Position numbers and translations under genes: made by a program. 64,000 nt of DNA from an uncultured Paracoccaceae bacterium (GTDB lineage: Bacteria > Pseudomonadota > Alphaproteobacteria > Rhodobacterales > Rhodobacteraceae): contig CANLVD010000003.1 in assembly GCA_947494445.1 (NCBI GenBank), forward strand, positions 310,001-374,000. Reading direction: 5' to 3'. The notes beneath the pieces are model-generated. The model was given only the letters and a program-made list of their open reading frames with translations. It was not told the origin of the DNA and did not search any database. Below are positions 27,375 to 36,415 of the stretch, one piece after another (within the stretch, counting starts at the first letter, position 1; each line of letters opens with the position of its first letter).

Positions 27375-27465
27375 GAAAGGTTCCGCGTTTTATTGTTCTG
27401 ATTTGGCGGGGGCTGCCTTAACCCGTTAACTAGCGGGCGAACCTGCCCTCGGCAAGCCCTTGGAT

Positions 27466-30027
27466 CTAATAAAGACCACCAGAGGAGAGCGTGCCGAAGC
27501 CTTTTCGCGTGGGCAGCACTTTCTTCTGACCGGAGGAGGTGGTGACTTCCTTGACCTGTCCGGCCCCGCCGCCCCTGCTGAACAGCTGGATGTTCTGAGC
27601 CATGGCAAAGCCGCCATCCACATAGACGCCAAAGCCACCGATTGCTGGCTCGTCACCACGATGGAACAACTCGGTTACGACATTTTCGCCGCTGGCATTG
27701 TTGGGCAGGCGCTGGCCGGTGAAGCGGTCGATCTTGATGAAGGTTGTGTTGGGTGGCTGCGGGTGCTGGTAGGAACCGTGATCCTTGAGTGCCACCTTCA
27801 TGAAATCGGCAAAGACCGGGCCACACATGGTGCCGCCAAAGGCTCCCTTGCCCATCGGGCGGGGCGTGTCGAAGCCCATGTAGCAACCTGCAACGATGCG
27901 CGGGGTGAAGCCGATGAACCAGACGTCCTTGCTGTCGTTGGTGGTTCCCGTCTTGCCCGAGATCGGCACGCCAAGCACCTTGCCGATCGTATTCTTGGCG
28001 GTGCCGCGGGACACCACGCCGCGCATCATGGAGGCGACCTGATAGGCTGTGACGGGGCTCATGATCTGTTCGGACGTGTCCCAGACCAATGGCAGATCGC
28101 CTTTGAAATCTGCCGTTTCACAGCCTTTGCAGCCGCGCTGATCATGACGATAGATCGTGCGCCCATAGCGGTCCTGCACGCGGTCGACCAGTGTCGGTTC
28201 GACCTCGCGCCCGCCGTTTGCGAACATCGCATAGGCCGAAACCATCTTGAACAGCGTCGTCTCGCCCGCACCCAGCGAGTAGCTGAGCAGAAGTGGCATA
28301 TTCTGGTAGACACCGAAGCGGTTGGCATAATCTGCAACCCTGTCCATGCCGACATCCTGTGCGATGCGAACGGTCATCAGGTTGCGCGACTGTTCAATTC
28401 CGGTGCGCAGGGGTGCCGGTCCGTAGAAGCGGTCCGATGCGTTGGTCGGGCGCCAGATCTCGCCGCCGCTTTCGACCTCGACCGGGGCATCGACCACGAT
28501 GGAGGCAGGTGTGTAGCCACTGTCGAGTGCGGCTGCATAGACAAACGGCTTGAAGGACGATCCCGGCTGGCGGGTGGCCTGCGTTGCCCGGTTGAACACG
28601 GAATGTTCATAGGAAAAGCCACCCTGCATGGCCAGCACGCGACCGGTTTTCACATCCATCGCCATGAAGCCACCCTGAATTTCGGGGATCTGGCGCATTG
28701 ACCAGCGGTCGAACACACCATCCTTCATCAACGCCTTAACCATGATCACATCACCGATGCGGAACATATCAGATGGATTGCGCGGGCGGCGGTTCTCGAA
28801 CCCTTCAGCGCGGATCGAGCGGACCCAGTCGACATCCGACATTGTGATGAAATGGCCGTCTTCGTCTTCCTCGACACCTTCAATCCCGACACGGACAGAG
28901 TTTTCACCAACCAGAAGCACCACAGCGGGTTGCCACAACTCGATGTCACGGGGCACGCGTGCCTCGGCCAACGCTTCGCGCCAGCCGTCTTCGGTGGCCA
29001 TGCGCTGGAAATCCAGCTCTGCCAGCGGGCCCAGATAGACACCGCGCGAGCGGTCGTATTTTTCAAGCCCTGTGCGCAGGGCCGATGCGGCCTCTTGCTG
29101 AAGGCTTGGGTCCATGGTCGCACGGATGGTCAGGCCGCCGGTGAAAAGTTCCTCCTCACCCTCGTCCAGTTTGGTGGACAGCTGGCGGCGGATCTCGTCA
29201 GTAAAGTAATCGCGCTTGGGCAATTCTGCCCGCAAGCTGTCGATGTCGCCGCTTTGCACGGTGATCAGATCAGCCTCGCGCGCAGCAGCGTATCGGTCCT
29301 GATCCAGATACCCGTTTTCGTACATCTCTTTCAGCACGAAGTTCCGACGGGAAATCGCGCGTTCCTTGGCCCTGACCGGATGATAGGTCGAGGGTGCCTT
29401 TGGAAGGGCTGCAAGATAGGCAACCTCAGCCGGGGTCAGTTGTTCAAGGGGCTTGGAGAAATAGGTGTTGGCGGCCGCGGTCACTCCATAGGAGTTCTGG
29501 CCAAGAAATATCTCGTTGAGATAGAGACCCAGAATATCACCCTTGCTGAGCGTCCCTTCCAGCCGGGTGGCGAGGATGATTTCCTTGATCTTGCGCTCGT
29601 AGCTGCGTGAGCCATCCAGCAGAAAGTTCTTCATCACCTGCTGGGTGATCGTGGAAGCACCACGCACATTCTCGCCCCGGCTGACAATGGCATCGCGAAT
29701 GGCCGATGCGATGCCGCGCGCGTCAAAACCCGTATGCGTGTAGAAATTCTTGTCTTCTGCCGAGATGAAAGCCTGCTTGACCAGATCCGGAATTTCATCG
29801 ACCGGAGTATAAATCCGCCGCTCGCGGGCAAACTCATCCATCACCTGACCGCGCCCTGAATAGACCCGGCTGAGCGTGGCTGGTTCATATTGCGCCAATT
29901 GCTCGTGGTCCGGCAGATCCTGACCATAGATCCAGAAGATGCCGATCAGAAACAGGCTGGCCATCAACAGGCCAAGCGTGGCCCATGTGAAGATGAAACC
30001 AAAGAAATTGAAGATGGCGCGGATCAT
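27466..30027 (-). CDS. mrcA: penicillin-binding protein 1A
   Basis: 853 aa bifunctional peptidoglycan synthase. An N-terminal anchor (about 5-30) is followed by the GT51 domain with the catalytic glutamate region EDKNFYTHTGFD (about residue 92) and RKIKEIILATRLE. An OB-type insert comes next, then the transpeptidase domain with SxxK in PGSSFKPFVY (about 488) and KTGTT in SGKTGTTNDSKDVW (about 692). It fits class A PBP1a with a C-terminal glycine-rich tail. It is downstream of amiC, a pairing common in Rhodobacterales. Confidence 0.96.
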   Translation of the reverse strand: MIRAIFNFFGFIFTWATLGLLMASLFLIGIFWIYGQDLPDHEQLAQYEPATLSRVYSGRGQVMDEFARERRIYTPVDEIPDLVKQAFISAEDKNFYTHTGFDARGIASAIRDAIVSRGENVRGASTITQQVMKNFLLDGSRSYERKIKEIILATRLEGTLSKGDILGLYLNEIFLGQNSYGVTAAANTYFSKPLEQLTPAEVAYLAALPKAPSTYHPVRAKERAISRRNFVLKEMYENGYLDQDRYAAAREADLITVQSGDIDSLRAELPKRDYFTDEIRRQLSTKLDEGEEELFTGGLTIRATMDPSLQQEAASALRTGLEKYDRSRGVYLGPLAELDFQRMATEDGWREALAEARVPRDIELWQPAVVLLVGENSVRVGIEGVEEDEDGHFITMSDVDWVRSIRAEGFENRRPRNPSDMFRIGDVIMVKALMKDGVFDRWSMRQIPEIQGGFMAMDVKTGRVLAMQGGFSYEHSVFNRATQATRQPGSSFKPFVYAAALDSGYTPASIVVDAPVEVESGGEIWRPTNASDRFYGPAPLRTGIEQSRNLMTVRIAQDVGMDRVADYANRFGVYQNMPLLLSYSLGAGETTLFKMVSAYAMFANGGREVEPTLVDRVQDRYGRTIYRHDQRGCKGCETADFKGDLPLVWDTSEQIMSPVTAYQVASMMRGVVSRGTAKNTIGKVLGVPISGKTGTTNDSKDVWFIGFTPRIVAGCYMGFDTPRPMGKGAFGGTMCGPVFADFMKVALKDHGSYQHPQPPNTTFIKIDRFTGQRLPNNASGENVVTELFHRGDEPAIGGFGVYVDGGFAMAQNIQLFSRGGGAGQVKEVTTSSGQKKVLPTRKGFGTLSSGGLY

Positions 30028-30124
30028 CAGCGGCCTGTCCTTTGTCGCGTGTCAGACCTTGTTTTAGAAAGAAGCGGCGCGGAGGTCAAAACACAACTTC
30101 GCACATTCTGACAGAATGCCGCGA

Positions 30125-31258
30125 TCACTCGGCTGCGATGGCATCAGTGCGCTGTCCCGTAGCCCATTGATCGAGCGCATCAAGGATGCTGAGAGCAGCC
30201 CTGTCCTGCCAGTCCGGATCGGTCATGTTGGCGCGATCCTCGGGGTCCGAGAGAAAGCCAAGCTCGAGCAGGACAGACGGGATTTCCGGCGATCTGAGCA
30301 CGCGGAAATCTGCCGAGCGGATGGGGCGGCTGCGCAAAACCTCAACCCTAGGGCGCAGGGTTTCGATCAGGCTTTGGGCAAATTCTCGCGACGCCGTATT
30401 GGTCTGGCGCTGGGTGAGCGAGATGACGGTCGCCGCCACCAGATCGGTGGTGCCGGCCAACGTGCCAGGGCCAAGGATGTCAGTGCGGTTTTCACGCCGC
30501 GCCAGAGCTTCGGTTTCGGCATCCGAGGCTATGTCGGACAAAAGATAGGCAGCCGCTCCCCGAGCCCGCCCTGTCAGAACCGTATTTGCATGGATCGACA
30601 GGAACAGTCCGGCTTGCTGATCGCGCGCGATTGCCACCCGCTCGCGCAGCCCCAGATAGCGGTCTGACTTCCGCGTAAGAGACAATTCAAGCGCTGGCCG
30701 GTCGCCTGCAAGCGCCATGATCCGCCGGGCCACCTGAAGCGCGATGACCTTTTCCGATACACCACCCCGCACTGCGCCCGCATCTATGCCGCCATGCCCC
30801 GGATCAATGGTGACGCGAAAGGTTTCGCCCTCAACGCGCTCGGAGGCTTCGCGCCGCGTCACTGGTGTGATCGGAAAAGTCTTCGCCGCAAACGCAATAC
30901 CGCTTGTGTTTGTCCGTTTGAAACGCAGTTCCAATCCGGTGTCTGTCGTTCGGGCTTCATAAAGAACCTGTGGCCTTTTGAGGTGTAACTCCACCCGGGT
31001 CCAGCCTGCGGACAGCGGAATGACATCGGATTGCTCCACCTGTTTATCGTCACCAGTGGTGATTGCAATTTCGGGCACCTGCACATCAAGCACCAGACGC
31101 GCTGGTGCGCCGGAATAGCCAATTCTGTATGCAGGTGGCGTCTCCGCCTCCAACAGCATGGTCAAATCACCCAGAAAAGATGAACGCAGTTCAAGACCTG
31201 CCGCCAAGGCAGGCATGGCCGTCAAAAGGAAGAAAAAAACAGCAAAGGCGCGGGTCAT
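30125..31258 (-). CDS. amiC: N-acetylmuramoyl-L-alanine amidase, AmiC-like
   Basis: 377 aa. A signal peptide (MTRAFAVFFFLLTAMPALAA) leads to an AMIN-type domain (about 25-130) and a C-terminal Amidase_3 domain (about 165-370). Zinc-ligand motifs are TIDPGHGGIDAG, GGVSEKVIAL and FLSIHANT. It cuts the amide bond between MurNAc and the peptide, usually in cell division. It is divergent from rne. Confidence 0.94.
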   Translation of the reverse strand: MTRAFAVFFFLLTAMPALAAGLELRSSFLGDLTMLLEAETPPAYRIGYSGAPARLVLDVQVPEIAITTGDDKQVEQSDVIPLSAGWTRVELHLKRPQVLYEARTTDTGLELRFKRTNTSGIAFAAKTFPITPVTRREASERVEGETFRVTIDPGHGGIDAGAVRGGVSEKVIALQVARRIMALAGDRPALELSLTRKSDRYLGLRERVAIARDQQAGLFLSIHANTVLTGRARGAAAYLLSDIASDAETEALARRENRTDILGPGTLAGTTDLVAATVISLTQRQTNTASREFAQSLIETLRPRVEVLRSRPIRSADFRVLRSPEIPSVLLELGFLSDPEDRANMTDPDWQDRAALSILDALDQWATGQRTDAIAAE

Positions 31259-31708
31259 GTGGCTTTAACAGGTCGATATGGCGGTGCAGGTCAGGGGTGT
31301 GTGTACCCGCAGCGTCTGACAAGTCCCAGAAAAGAATTTGTATTCTGTGCAACTGCATGCGTATTGTGCAAATACGACGGAGTGCATATGTGCTTCGTCA
31401 GGAAGATTCGTCACTTCAGCGAGGACGAGCCGTATGGAAAAACCGGCCCCCGCTGATCCCTCGTGACAGGCGCTTCGCGCCGCCTCATTACCCCGGGAAA
31501 CCGGGCCATAATTGGCGTTTTGGCGATATTTCGCGAGACGCTGGAGTATAACCGCGATGAAACGCGACGACAGGACCAAGACAGCGATCCGGCGCATATT
31601 TGCGCCCGCCTTTGGTCATGCTTTGCGGTTCGCATCCTCAAATCTACCCTCGGTATTGACCGGAAGTGCCCCTCCCGGCCCTGTTGCTGACGGGTTTCGA
31701 AAGAAAAC
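31259..31708 (+). promoter_or_regulatory. 450-base leader/intergenic region upstream of rne
   Basis: No convincing gene lies here. It separates amiC (minus) from rne (plus), so it holds both promoters and probably a long rne 5' UTR. Two compact hairpins are adjacent: GGCGC-TTC-GCGCC at 31469-31481, and CCCGG-GAAA-CCGGG at 31492-31505 with a GNRA tetraloop. In E. coli a structured rne leader mediates RNase E autoregulation; the same role here is a hypothesis. No good -35/-10 pair with normal spacing was found. Confidence 0.4.
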
Positions 31709-34423
31709 ATGTCCAAGAAAATGCTTATCGATGCCACCCACGCGGAGGAAACCCGCGTTGTTGTGGTTGATGGAAACAAGGTCGATGAATTCGACTTTGA
31801 AAGTCTGAACAAACGGCAGCTTGCCGGAAACATTTATCTCGCCAAGGTCACACGGGTTGAACCGTCGTTGCAGGCTGCTTTTGTCGACTATGGCGGCAAT
31901 CGGCATGGCTTTCTGGCCTTCTCGGAAATCCATCCCGATTACTACCAGATCCCCACAGCCGACCGTGAAGCGCTGTTGCGTGAAGAGGCGGAATATGACC
32001 GTGCAGCCGCAGAAGAGGCCGAGCAGGAAGCCGAGAAACCAAAGCGCCGTCGCCGGTCCCGCTCCAAGGCCAGTTCCGAGGGCACACCTGCAGCCAAGGA
32101 TGCATTGGAGACAATGGATCTGCCGGAGGTCGAGGGCGATGACAGCGGTCTGGTCGAAGACCTGCCTGAGGGCTCGGCCAAGGCCGACAAGGCAGAACCT
32201 GTAGCCGATGCCACCCAGGCAGAAGTTGGAGCAGAGGCAGAGGCAGAGGCAGACGCAACTCAGCCCGAGGCAACAGACGCTGAAAGCACAGATGCTCCGG
32301 TTGCGCCCGAGGCTGAAGAAACCACATCGGCAAGCGACGCTGACGACAACACTGCTGAGGACACAGCCGAGGATGCGGTCGAGACCATCGAGGATGCCGA
32401 GGAAGAGGAAAAGGCTGAAATCCGCCGCCGCAAGCCTCGCCCCCGGCGTTACAAGATCCAGGAGGTCATCAAGGTGCGCCAGATCCTTCTGGTGCAGGTC
32501 GTCAAGGAAGAGCGCGGCAACAAGGGCGCTGCCCTGACCACCTATCTGTCGCTGGCCGGTCGCTATTGCGTGCTGATGCCCAACACCGCACGCGGTGGCG
32601 GGATTTCGCGCAAGATCACCAATGTTTCGGACCGCAAGAAGCTGAAAGACATCGCGGGCGGCATTTCTGTGCCGCAAGGCGCTGGTCTGATCATCCGCAC
32701 GGCGGGCGCACAGCGCACCAAGACCGAGATCAAGCGTGATTACGAATACCTTCTGCGTCAGTGGGAGCAGATCCGCGAACTGACGCTGAATTCCATCGCC
32801 CCTGCCCCGATCTATGAAGAAGGCAGCTTGATCAAACGGTCGATCCGTGACCTTTACAGTCGCGACATTGACGAGGTGTTCGTCGATGGTGCGCGCGGCT
32901 ACCGCGAGGCCAAGGATTACATGAAGATGCTGATGCCATCTCATGCAAAGAACGTGAAGCATTACAACGAGGCGCTGCCGCTTTTCTCGCGCTATCAGGT
33001 CGAGACGACGCTGGCCGCCATGTTCAACCCGGTGGTGCAATTGCGCTCGGGCGGCTACATCGTGATAGATGTGACCGAAGCGCTGGTTGCGGTTGATGTG
33101 AACTCCGGCAAGGCCACCAAGGAAGGCTCCATCGAAGAGACTGCGCTGAAGACCAACCTTGAGGCCGCAGAGGAACTGGCCCGTCAGGCCAAGCTGCGCG
33201 ATCTGGCTGGTCTGATCGTGATCGACTTCATCGACATGGATGAGCGGCGCAACAACACAGCCGTTGAAAAACGTCTGAAGGACCGTCTGAAGGATGACCG
33301 CGCCCGCATTCAAGTGGGCCGCATTTCGGGCTTTGGTCTGCTGGAAATGAGCCGTCAGCGGCTACGTCCGGGTATGATCGAGGCGACGACCGCGCCGTGT
33401 TCCCATTGTCACGGCACCGGTCGCGTCCGCTCACCCGACAGTCTGGCGCTGGCGATCCTGCGCGAGCTGGAAGAGGAAGGCGTGCGCAAACGGTCGCGCG
33501 AAGTGCTGGTGACAGCGCCGGTGGACATTGCCAACTACATGCTGAACCAGAAGCGTGAGCACATCGGCATGGTCGAGGCGCGTTTCGGCCTGTCCGTGCG
33601 GATCGAAGGCGACACTGGCCTGATCAGCCCCGATTACAAGCTGGAGCGGTTCAAGACCGCGACCCGCATCCTGCCCGAGCGGGAATTGCTCAACGACATC
33701 GCACTCACGTCGATGCCTGATGAGGAAGACGACGAGGTCGAGGTCGCACAGGAGGTCGAAGAGGCGCAAACAGATGCCCAGCAGGCCGAGGGTGGCGAAG
33801 ATGATCAGCCACGGCGCAAGCGGCGTCGGCGGCGGCGTCGGGGCGGCAAGGGTCGCGGTGATGCACCCGGAGCAGAAGCTGCTGAAGGCAACGAGGGTAA
33901 TGCCCCGGACGCACAGGAGGCGTCTACGGATGCACCGCAGGACGCAGCGGCAGAGAATGCCGAGCCTGCACCTGAAGTCGAGGCGGAAGACGCGCCCAAA
34001 CCCAAGCGACGGCGCAGCCGGAAATCCGCAGCGGTTGAAGTAGAAGCTGATACCACTGAGGCAGAGGCGTCACCCGAGGCTGAGCCTCAAGTTGAGGCAG
34101 AAGCGCCCGTTGAAGAAGCGCCAAAGCCCAAGCGCCGGACGCGCAAGCCAAAGGCTGCGGCCTCTGATGCCCCAGCCGAGGTTGAAGTCGCGGCAGCTCC
34201 GGAACCCGCTCCTCAGGCGGAACCAGAACCAGCTCCGGTTGCGGCGGAAGTTGTTTCGGAAGCGCCTGCAAAGCCAGGTCCGAAACCGCGGGCACGCGCA
34301 TCGGCCAGATCTGTGATTGACGAGGTGAAATCCGCCCAGGTGGAGACCGCGGATGCCGGTGACGGACCCGATGATGACAAGCCTCGCAAGCGTGGCTGGT
34401 GGGCACGCGCCATCGGCAGCTGA
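31709..34423 (+). CDS. rne: ribonuclease E
   Basis: 904 aa endoribonuclease, core of the RNA degradosome. The split S1 domain starts at about 36 (GNIYLAKVTRVEPSLQAAF) and resumes at about 247 (KIQEVIKVRQILLVQVV). Between them is an insert of about 150 residues rich in Glu, Asp and Ala. Catalytic aspartates lie in YIVIDVTEALVAVDVNSGK (about 453) and VIDFIDMDERRNN (about 509). The zinc-link cysteines are in PCSHCHGTG (about 564). The C-terminal 220 residues are low-complexity with an arginine run (about 701-715) and acidic repeats, the usual disordered scaffold and RNA-binding part. Confidence 0.96.
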   Translation: MSKKMLIDATHAEETRVVVVDGNKVDEFDFESLNKRQLAGNIYLAKVTRVEPSLQAAFVDYGGNRHGFLAFSEIHPDYYQIPTADREALLREEAEYDRAAAEEAEQEAEKPKRRRRSRSKASSEGTPAAKDALETMDLPEVEGDDSGLVEDLPEGSAKADKAEPVADATQAEVGAEAEAEADATQPEATDAESTDAPVAPEAEETTSASDADDNTAEDTAEDAVETIEDAEEEEKAEIRRRKPRPRRYKIQEVIKVRQILLVQVVKEERGNKGAALTTYLSLAGRYCVLMPNTARGGGISRKITNVSDRKKLKDIAGGISVPQGAGLIIRTAGAQRTKTEIKRDYEYLLRQWEQIRELTLNSIAPAPIYEEGSLIKRSIRDLYSRDIDEVFVDGARGYREAKDYMKMLMPSHAKNVKHYNEALPLFSRYQVETTLAAMFNPVVQLRSGGYIVIDVTEALVAVDVNSGKATKEGSIEETALKTNLEAAEELARQAKLRDLAGLIVIDFIDMDERRNNTAVEKRLKDRLKDDRARIQVGRISGFGLLEMSRQRLRPGMIEATTAPCSHCHGTGRVRSPDSLALAILRELEEEGVRKRSREVLVTAPVDIANYMLNQKREHIGMVEARFGLSVRIEGDTGLISPDYKLERFKTATRILPERELLNDIALTSMPDEEDDEVEVAQEVEEAQTDAQQAEGGEDDQPRRKRRRRRRRGGKGRGDAPGAEAAEGNEGNAPDAQEASTDAPQDAAAENAEPAPEVEAEDAPKPKRRRSRKSAAVEVEADTTEAEASPEAEPQVEAEAPVEEAPKPKRRTRKPKAAASDAPAEVEVAAAPEPAPQAEPEPAPVAAEVVSEAPAKPGPKPRARASARSVIDEVKSAQVETADAGDGPDDDKPRKRGWWARAIGS

Positions 34424-34429
34424 CCATTC

Positions 34430-34460
34430 CTGAGGCATTCGGCATGGCCGGATGCCTCAG
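34430..34460. terminator. long hairpin between rne and the convergent membrane protein gene
   Basis: CTGAGGCAT (34430-34438) pairs with ATGCCTCAG (34452-34460), and an inner CGG/CCG pairing extends the stem. It lies 7 bases past the rne stop and 12 bases before the end of the convergent gene. There is no T-run on either side, so termination is likely but not certain. Confidence 0.55.
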
Positions 34461-34471
34461 CCCGGCATGAT

Positions 34472-35068
34472 TCAGACAGACGCGGTTGCCGATCTTGGTA
34501 AGAGCGCTGCCTTGCCCAGCAGAATGGCACTGACAATCGCTGTGTTGAGCACCAGCAGGTAGAGCGGATAGGCCAGCACAATCCAATCCCAGTCCCCGAC
34601 TGCCAGCACACCAAGGCTTGAGGCACCCATTGACACAGTCCATGTCAGCAGCGTCTCGCTTTGCGGGTCGCGGTAGGCTTTGGTGATGGTCACCCAGCCA
34701 CCCAGCAGGTTGATCGAGATGATGATGGCCAGAGCATAGACTGCCGTAGAGGCAAAATACCACAGGATCAGGCCGACACAGGCAACCGCCAGCACCTTCT
34801 GATCACTCTTGTTGAGAAATCCGCCCATCCCGCGCTTGATCGACAGAAGGAAAACGACAATCGTGCCAAGCACCTGAATGCCCCCAAGCCAGAGCGAATG
34901 GGTGGCACCTTCATACATCTGGGAAAAGAACGCGATCGAGCCCAGCAAGGACCAGATCAACCAGGATGCACGCTCGGGCCGGGTGTCGCCCCGCAGCGTG
35001 TCGCGGATATAGGGTAAATACGCAAATGCACTCAGAACGCCGGCCAAAACTCCGAACAAATCAACCAT
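34472..35068 (-). CDS. multi-pass membrane protein with SWEET/PQ-loop-like repeats
   Basis: 198 aa, about 6-7 hydrophobic segments. Two halves resemble each other: LSAFAYLPYIRDTLRGD followed by RASWLIWSLLGS, and LLGGWVTITKAYRDP followed by LLTWTVSMGAS. This pattern of a membrane helix, P/Y-x-I, a short basic loop, and a W-rich helix is like semiSWEET/PQ-loop proteins. I do not recognise a named family, and the substrate is unknown. The start is ATG 35068, with an upstream in-frame start at 35089 less likely. Confidence 0.75.
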   Translation of the reverse strand: MVDLFGVLAGVLSAFAYLPYIRDTLRGDTRPERASWLIWSLLGSIAFFSQMYEGATHSLWLGGIQVLGTIVVFLLSIKRGMGGFLNKSDQKVLAVACVGLILWYFASTAVYALAIIISINLLGGWVTITKAYRDPQSETLLTWTVSMGASSLGVLAVGDWDWIVLAYPLYLLVLNTAIVSAILLGKAALLPRSATASV

Positions 35069-35220
35069 ACAAACACCCACGCAAATCAACTTGTGACCGT
35101 GGATAATCGGGTTTTTTGTGGCTGTCTTGCCCTTGAAGCTACCTTAGGTGAGGAAACGCACAGAAAGCTGAAAGCGATGGCTGACGAAGAGGTTTTCTCC
35201 GGTTTTTACCTGCATTTTCA

Positions 35221-36366
35221 TCACTTTGCGCGGGCTGCATGCCAGTTCTTGAGACGCTTTAATCCTTCAGCAATATCCTCGGTCGAGCGGGCATAGGAAA
35301 AGCGCAGGGTCTGATGGCCGCGAACCGGGTCGAAGTCCAGTCCCGGTGTGACCGAGACGCCTGCATCGCGCAGGATCTCGTCTGCCAGCGCACGGCTGTC
35401 ATCAGTCATGTCCGAAACATCTGCATAGATGTAGAATGCCCCGTCAGGCGGTGCGATCCTGTCAAATCCTGCGTCTGGCAACCCATCGAGCAGCAATTGC
35501 CGGTTGGCCGCATAGACCTGACAATTGGCGTCCAGTTCATCCGTGCAATCCATCGCGGCCAGGGCTGCAACTTGCGAGGCATGCGGGGCGCAGATGAACA
35601 GATTCTGCGCCAGCCGCTCGACTTGGCGGATGTGGCTTTCGGGCACGACCATCCAGCCGACCCGCCAGCCCGTCATTGAGAAGTATTTGGAAAACGAGTT
35701 GATGACGATCACGTCGTCGCTGATCTCGAGGGCCGAGACTGCGCGCGCGCCATATTGGATGCCGTGATAGATCTCGTCGGAAATAAAGGCGATGTCGCGT
35801 GCCGTGCAGGCCTCGATCAGTTCCGCCAGGGCTGCACGATCCAGCATTGTGCCGGTCGGGTTTGCCGGGCTGGCGACCAGAAGCCCCGCAAGATCATCGC
35901 TCAGATCCCCCGTTGTGGGCTGGAACCGTGCAGCCTCCGGTGTTTGCAGACCAACAGGCGTCAGACCAAGCGCCTTGAGGATGTTGCGATAGGAAGGATA
36001 ACCGGGATCACCGATGGCCACCTTTTCGCCCGTCTCGAACAGTGCCAGAAACGCCAGTTGGAAGGCGGCTGACGATCCTGCCGTCACCACCACCCGCTCG
36101 GGCGACAGGGTTACGCCGTACCAGTCGTGATACAGCTGCGCGATCCGGGCGCGCAGTTCAGGCAGGCCAAGGGCGACCGTATAGCCAAGGGCATCACGTT
36201 CCATCGTCTCGGCCAGCGCCTTGCGGGCGCCATCTGGTGCAGACGTACCGGGCTGGCCCACCTCCATATGGATGATGTGGCGACCTGCATCCTCGGCCTT
36301 GCGTGCGGCCTCCATCACATCCATCACAATGAACGGCTCGACCGCGCCGCGACTTGAAATCCTCAT
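35221..36366 (-). CDS. PLP-dependent class I/II aminotransferase
   Basis: 381 aa. The PLP-lysine is in INSFSKYFSMTGWRVGW. Other family segments are HIIHMEVGQPGTSAPD near the N-terminus, VVTAGSSAAFQLAFLALF, SPANPTGTMLD and the C-terminal FDPVRGHQTLRFSYA. The substrate cannot be assigned; aspartate- or aromatic-type fold I enzymes are the nearest. The start is ATG 36366, since the alternative upstream start would overlap the opposite-strand M48 gene. Confidence 0.9.
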   Translation of the reverse strand: MRISSRGAVEPFIVMDVMEAARKAEDAGRHIIHMEVGQPGTSAPDGARKALAETMERDALGYTVALGLPELRARIAQLYHDWYGVTLSPERVVVTAGSSAAFQLAFLALFETGEKVAIGDPGYPSYRNILKALGLTPVGLQTPEAARFQPTTGDLSDDLAGLLVASPANPTGTMLDRAALAELIEACTARDIAFISDEIYHGIQYGARAVSALEISDDVIVINSFSKYFSMTGWRVGWMVVPESHIRQVERLAQNLFICAPHASQVAALAAMDCTDELDANCQVYAANRQLLLDGLPDAGFDRIAPPDGAFYIYADVSDMTDDSRALADEILRDAGVSVTPGLDFDPVRGHQTLRFSYARSTEDIAEGLKRLKNWHAARAK

Positions 36367-36415
36367 GGCATAGCCCCTAGTACTGTGGACGTGGATTGCC
36401 CGGGGAGGACCAAAC

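Noticed and set aside
31520-31552. TTGGCG and TATAAC as an rne promoter
   Set aside because: The spacer is 21 bases, too long for a standard sigma70 promoter.
31616-33313. Long open frame (565 codons) opposite rne
   Set aside because: Cys- and Leu-rich reverse reading of the RNase E gene; no family features and no ribosome site.
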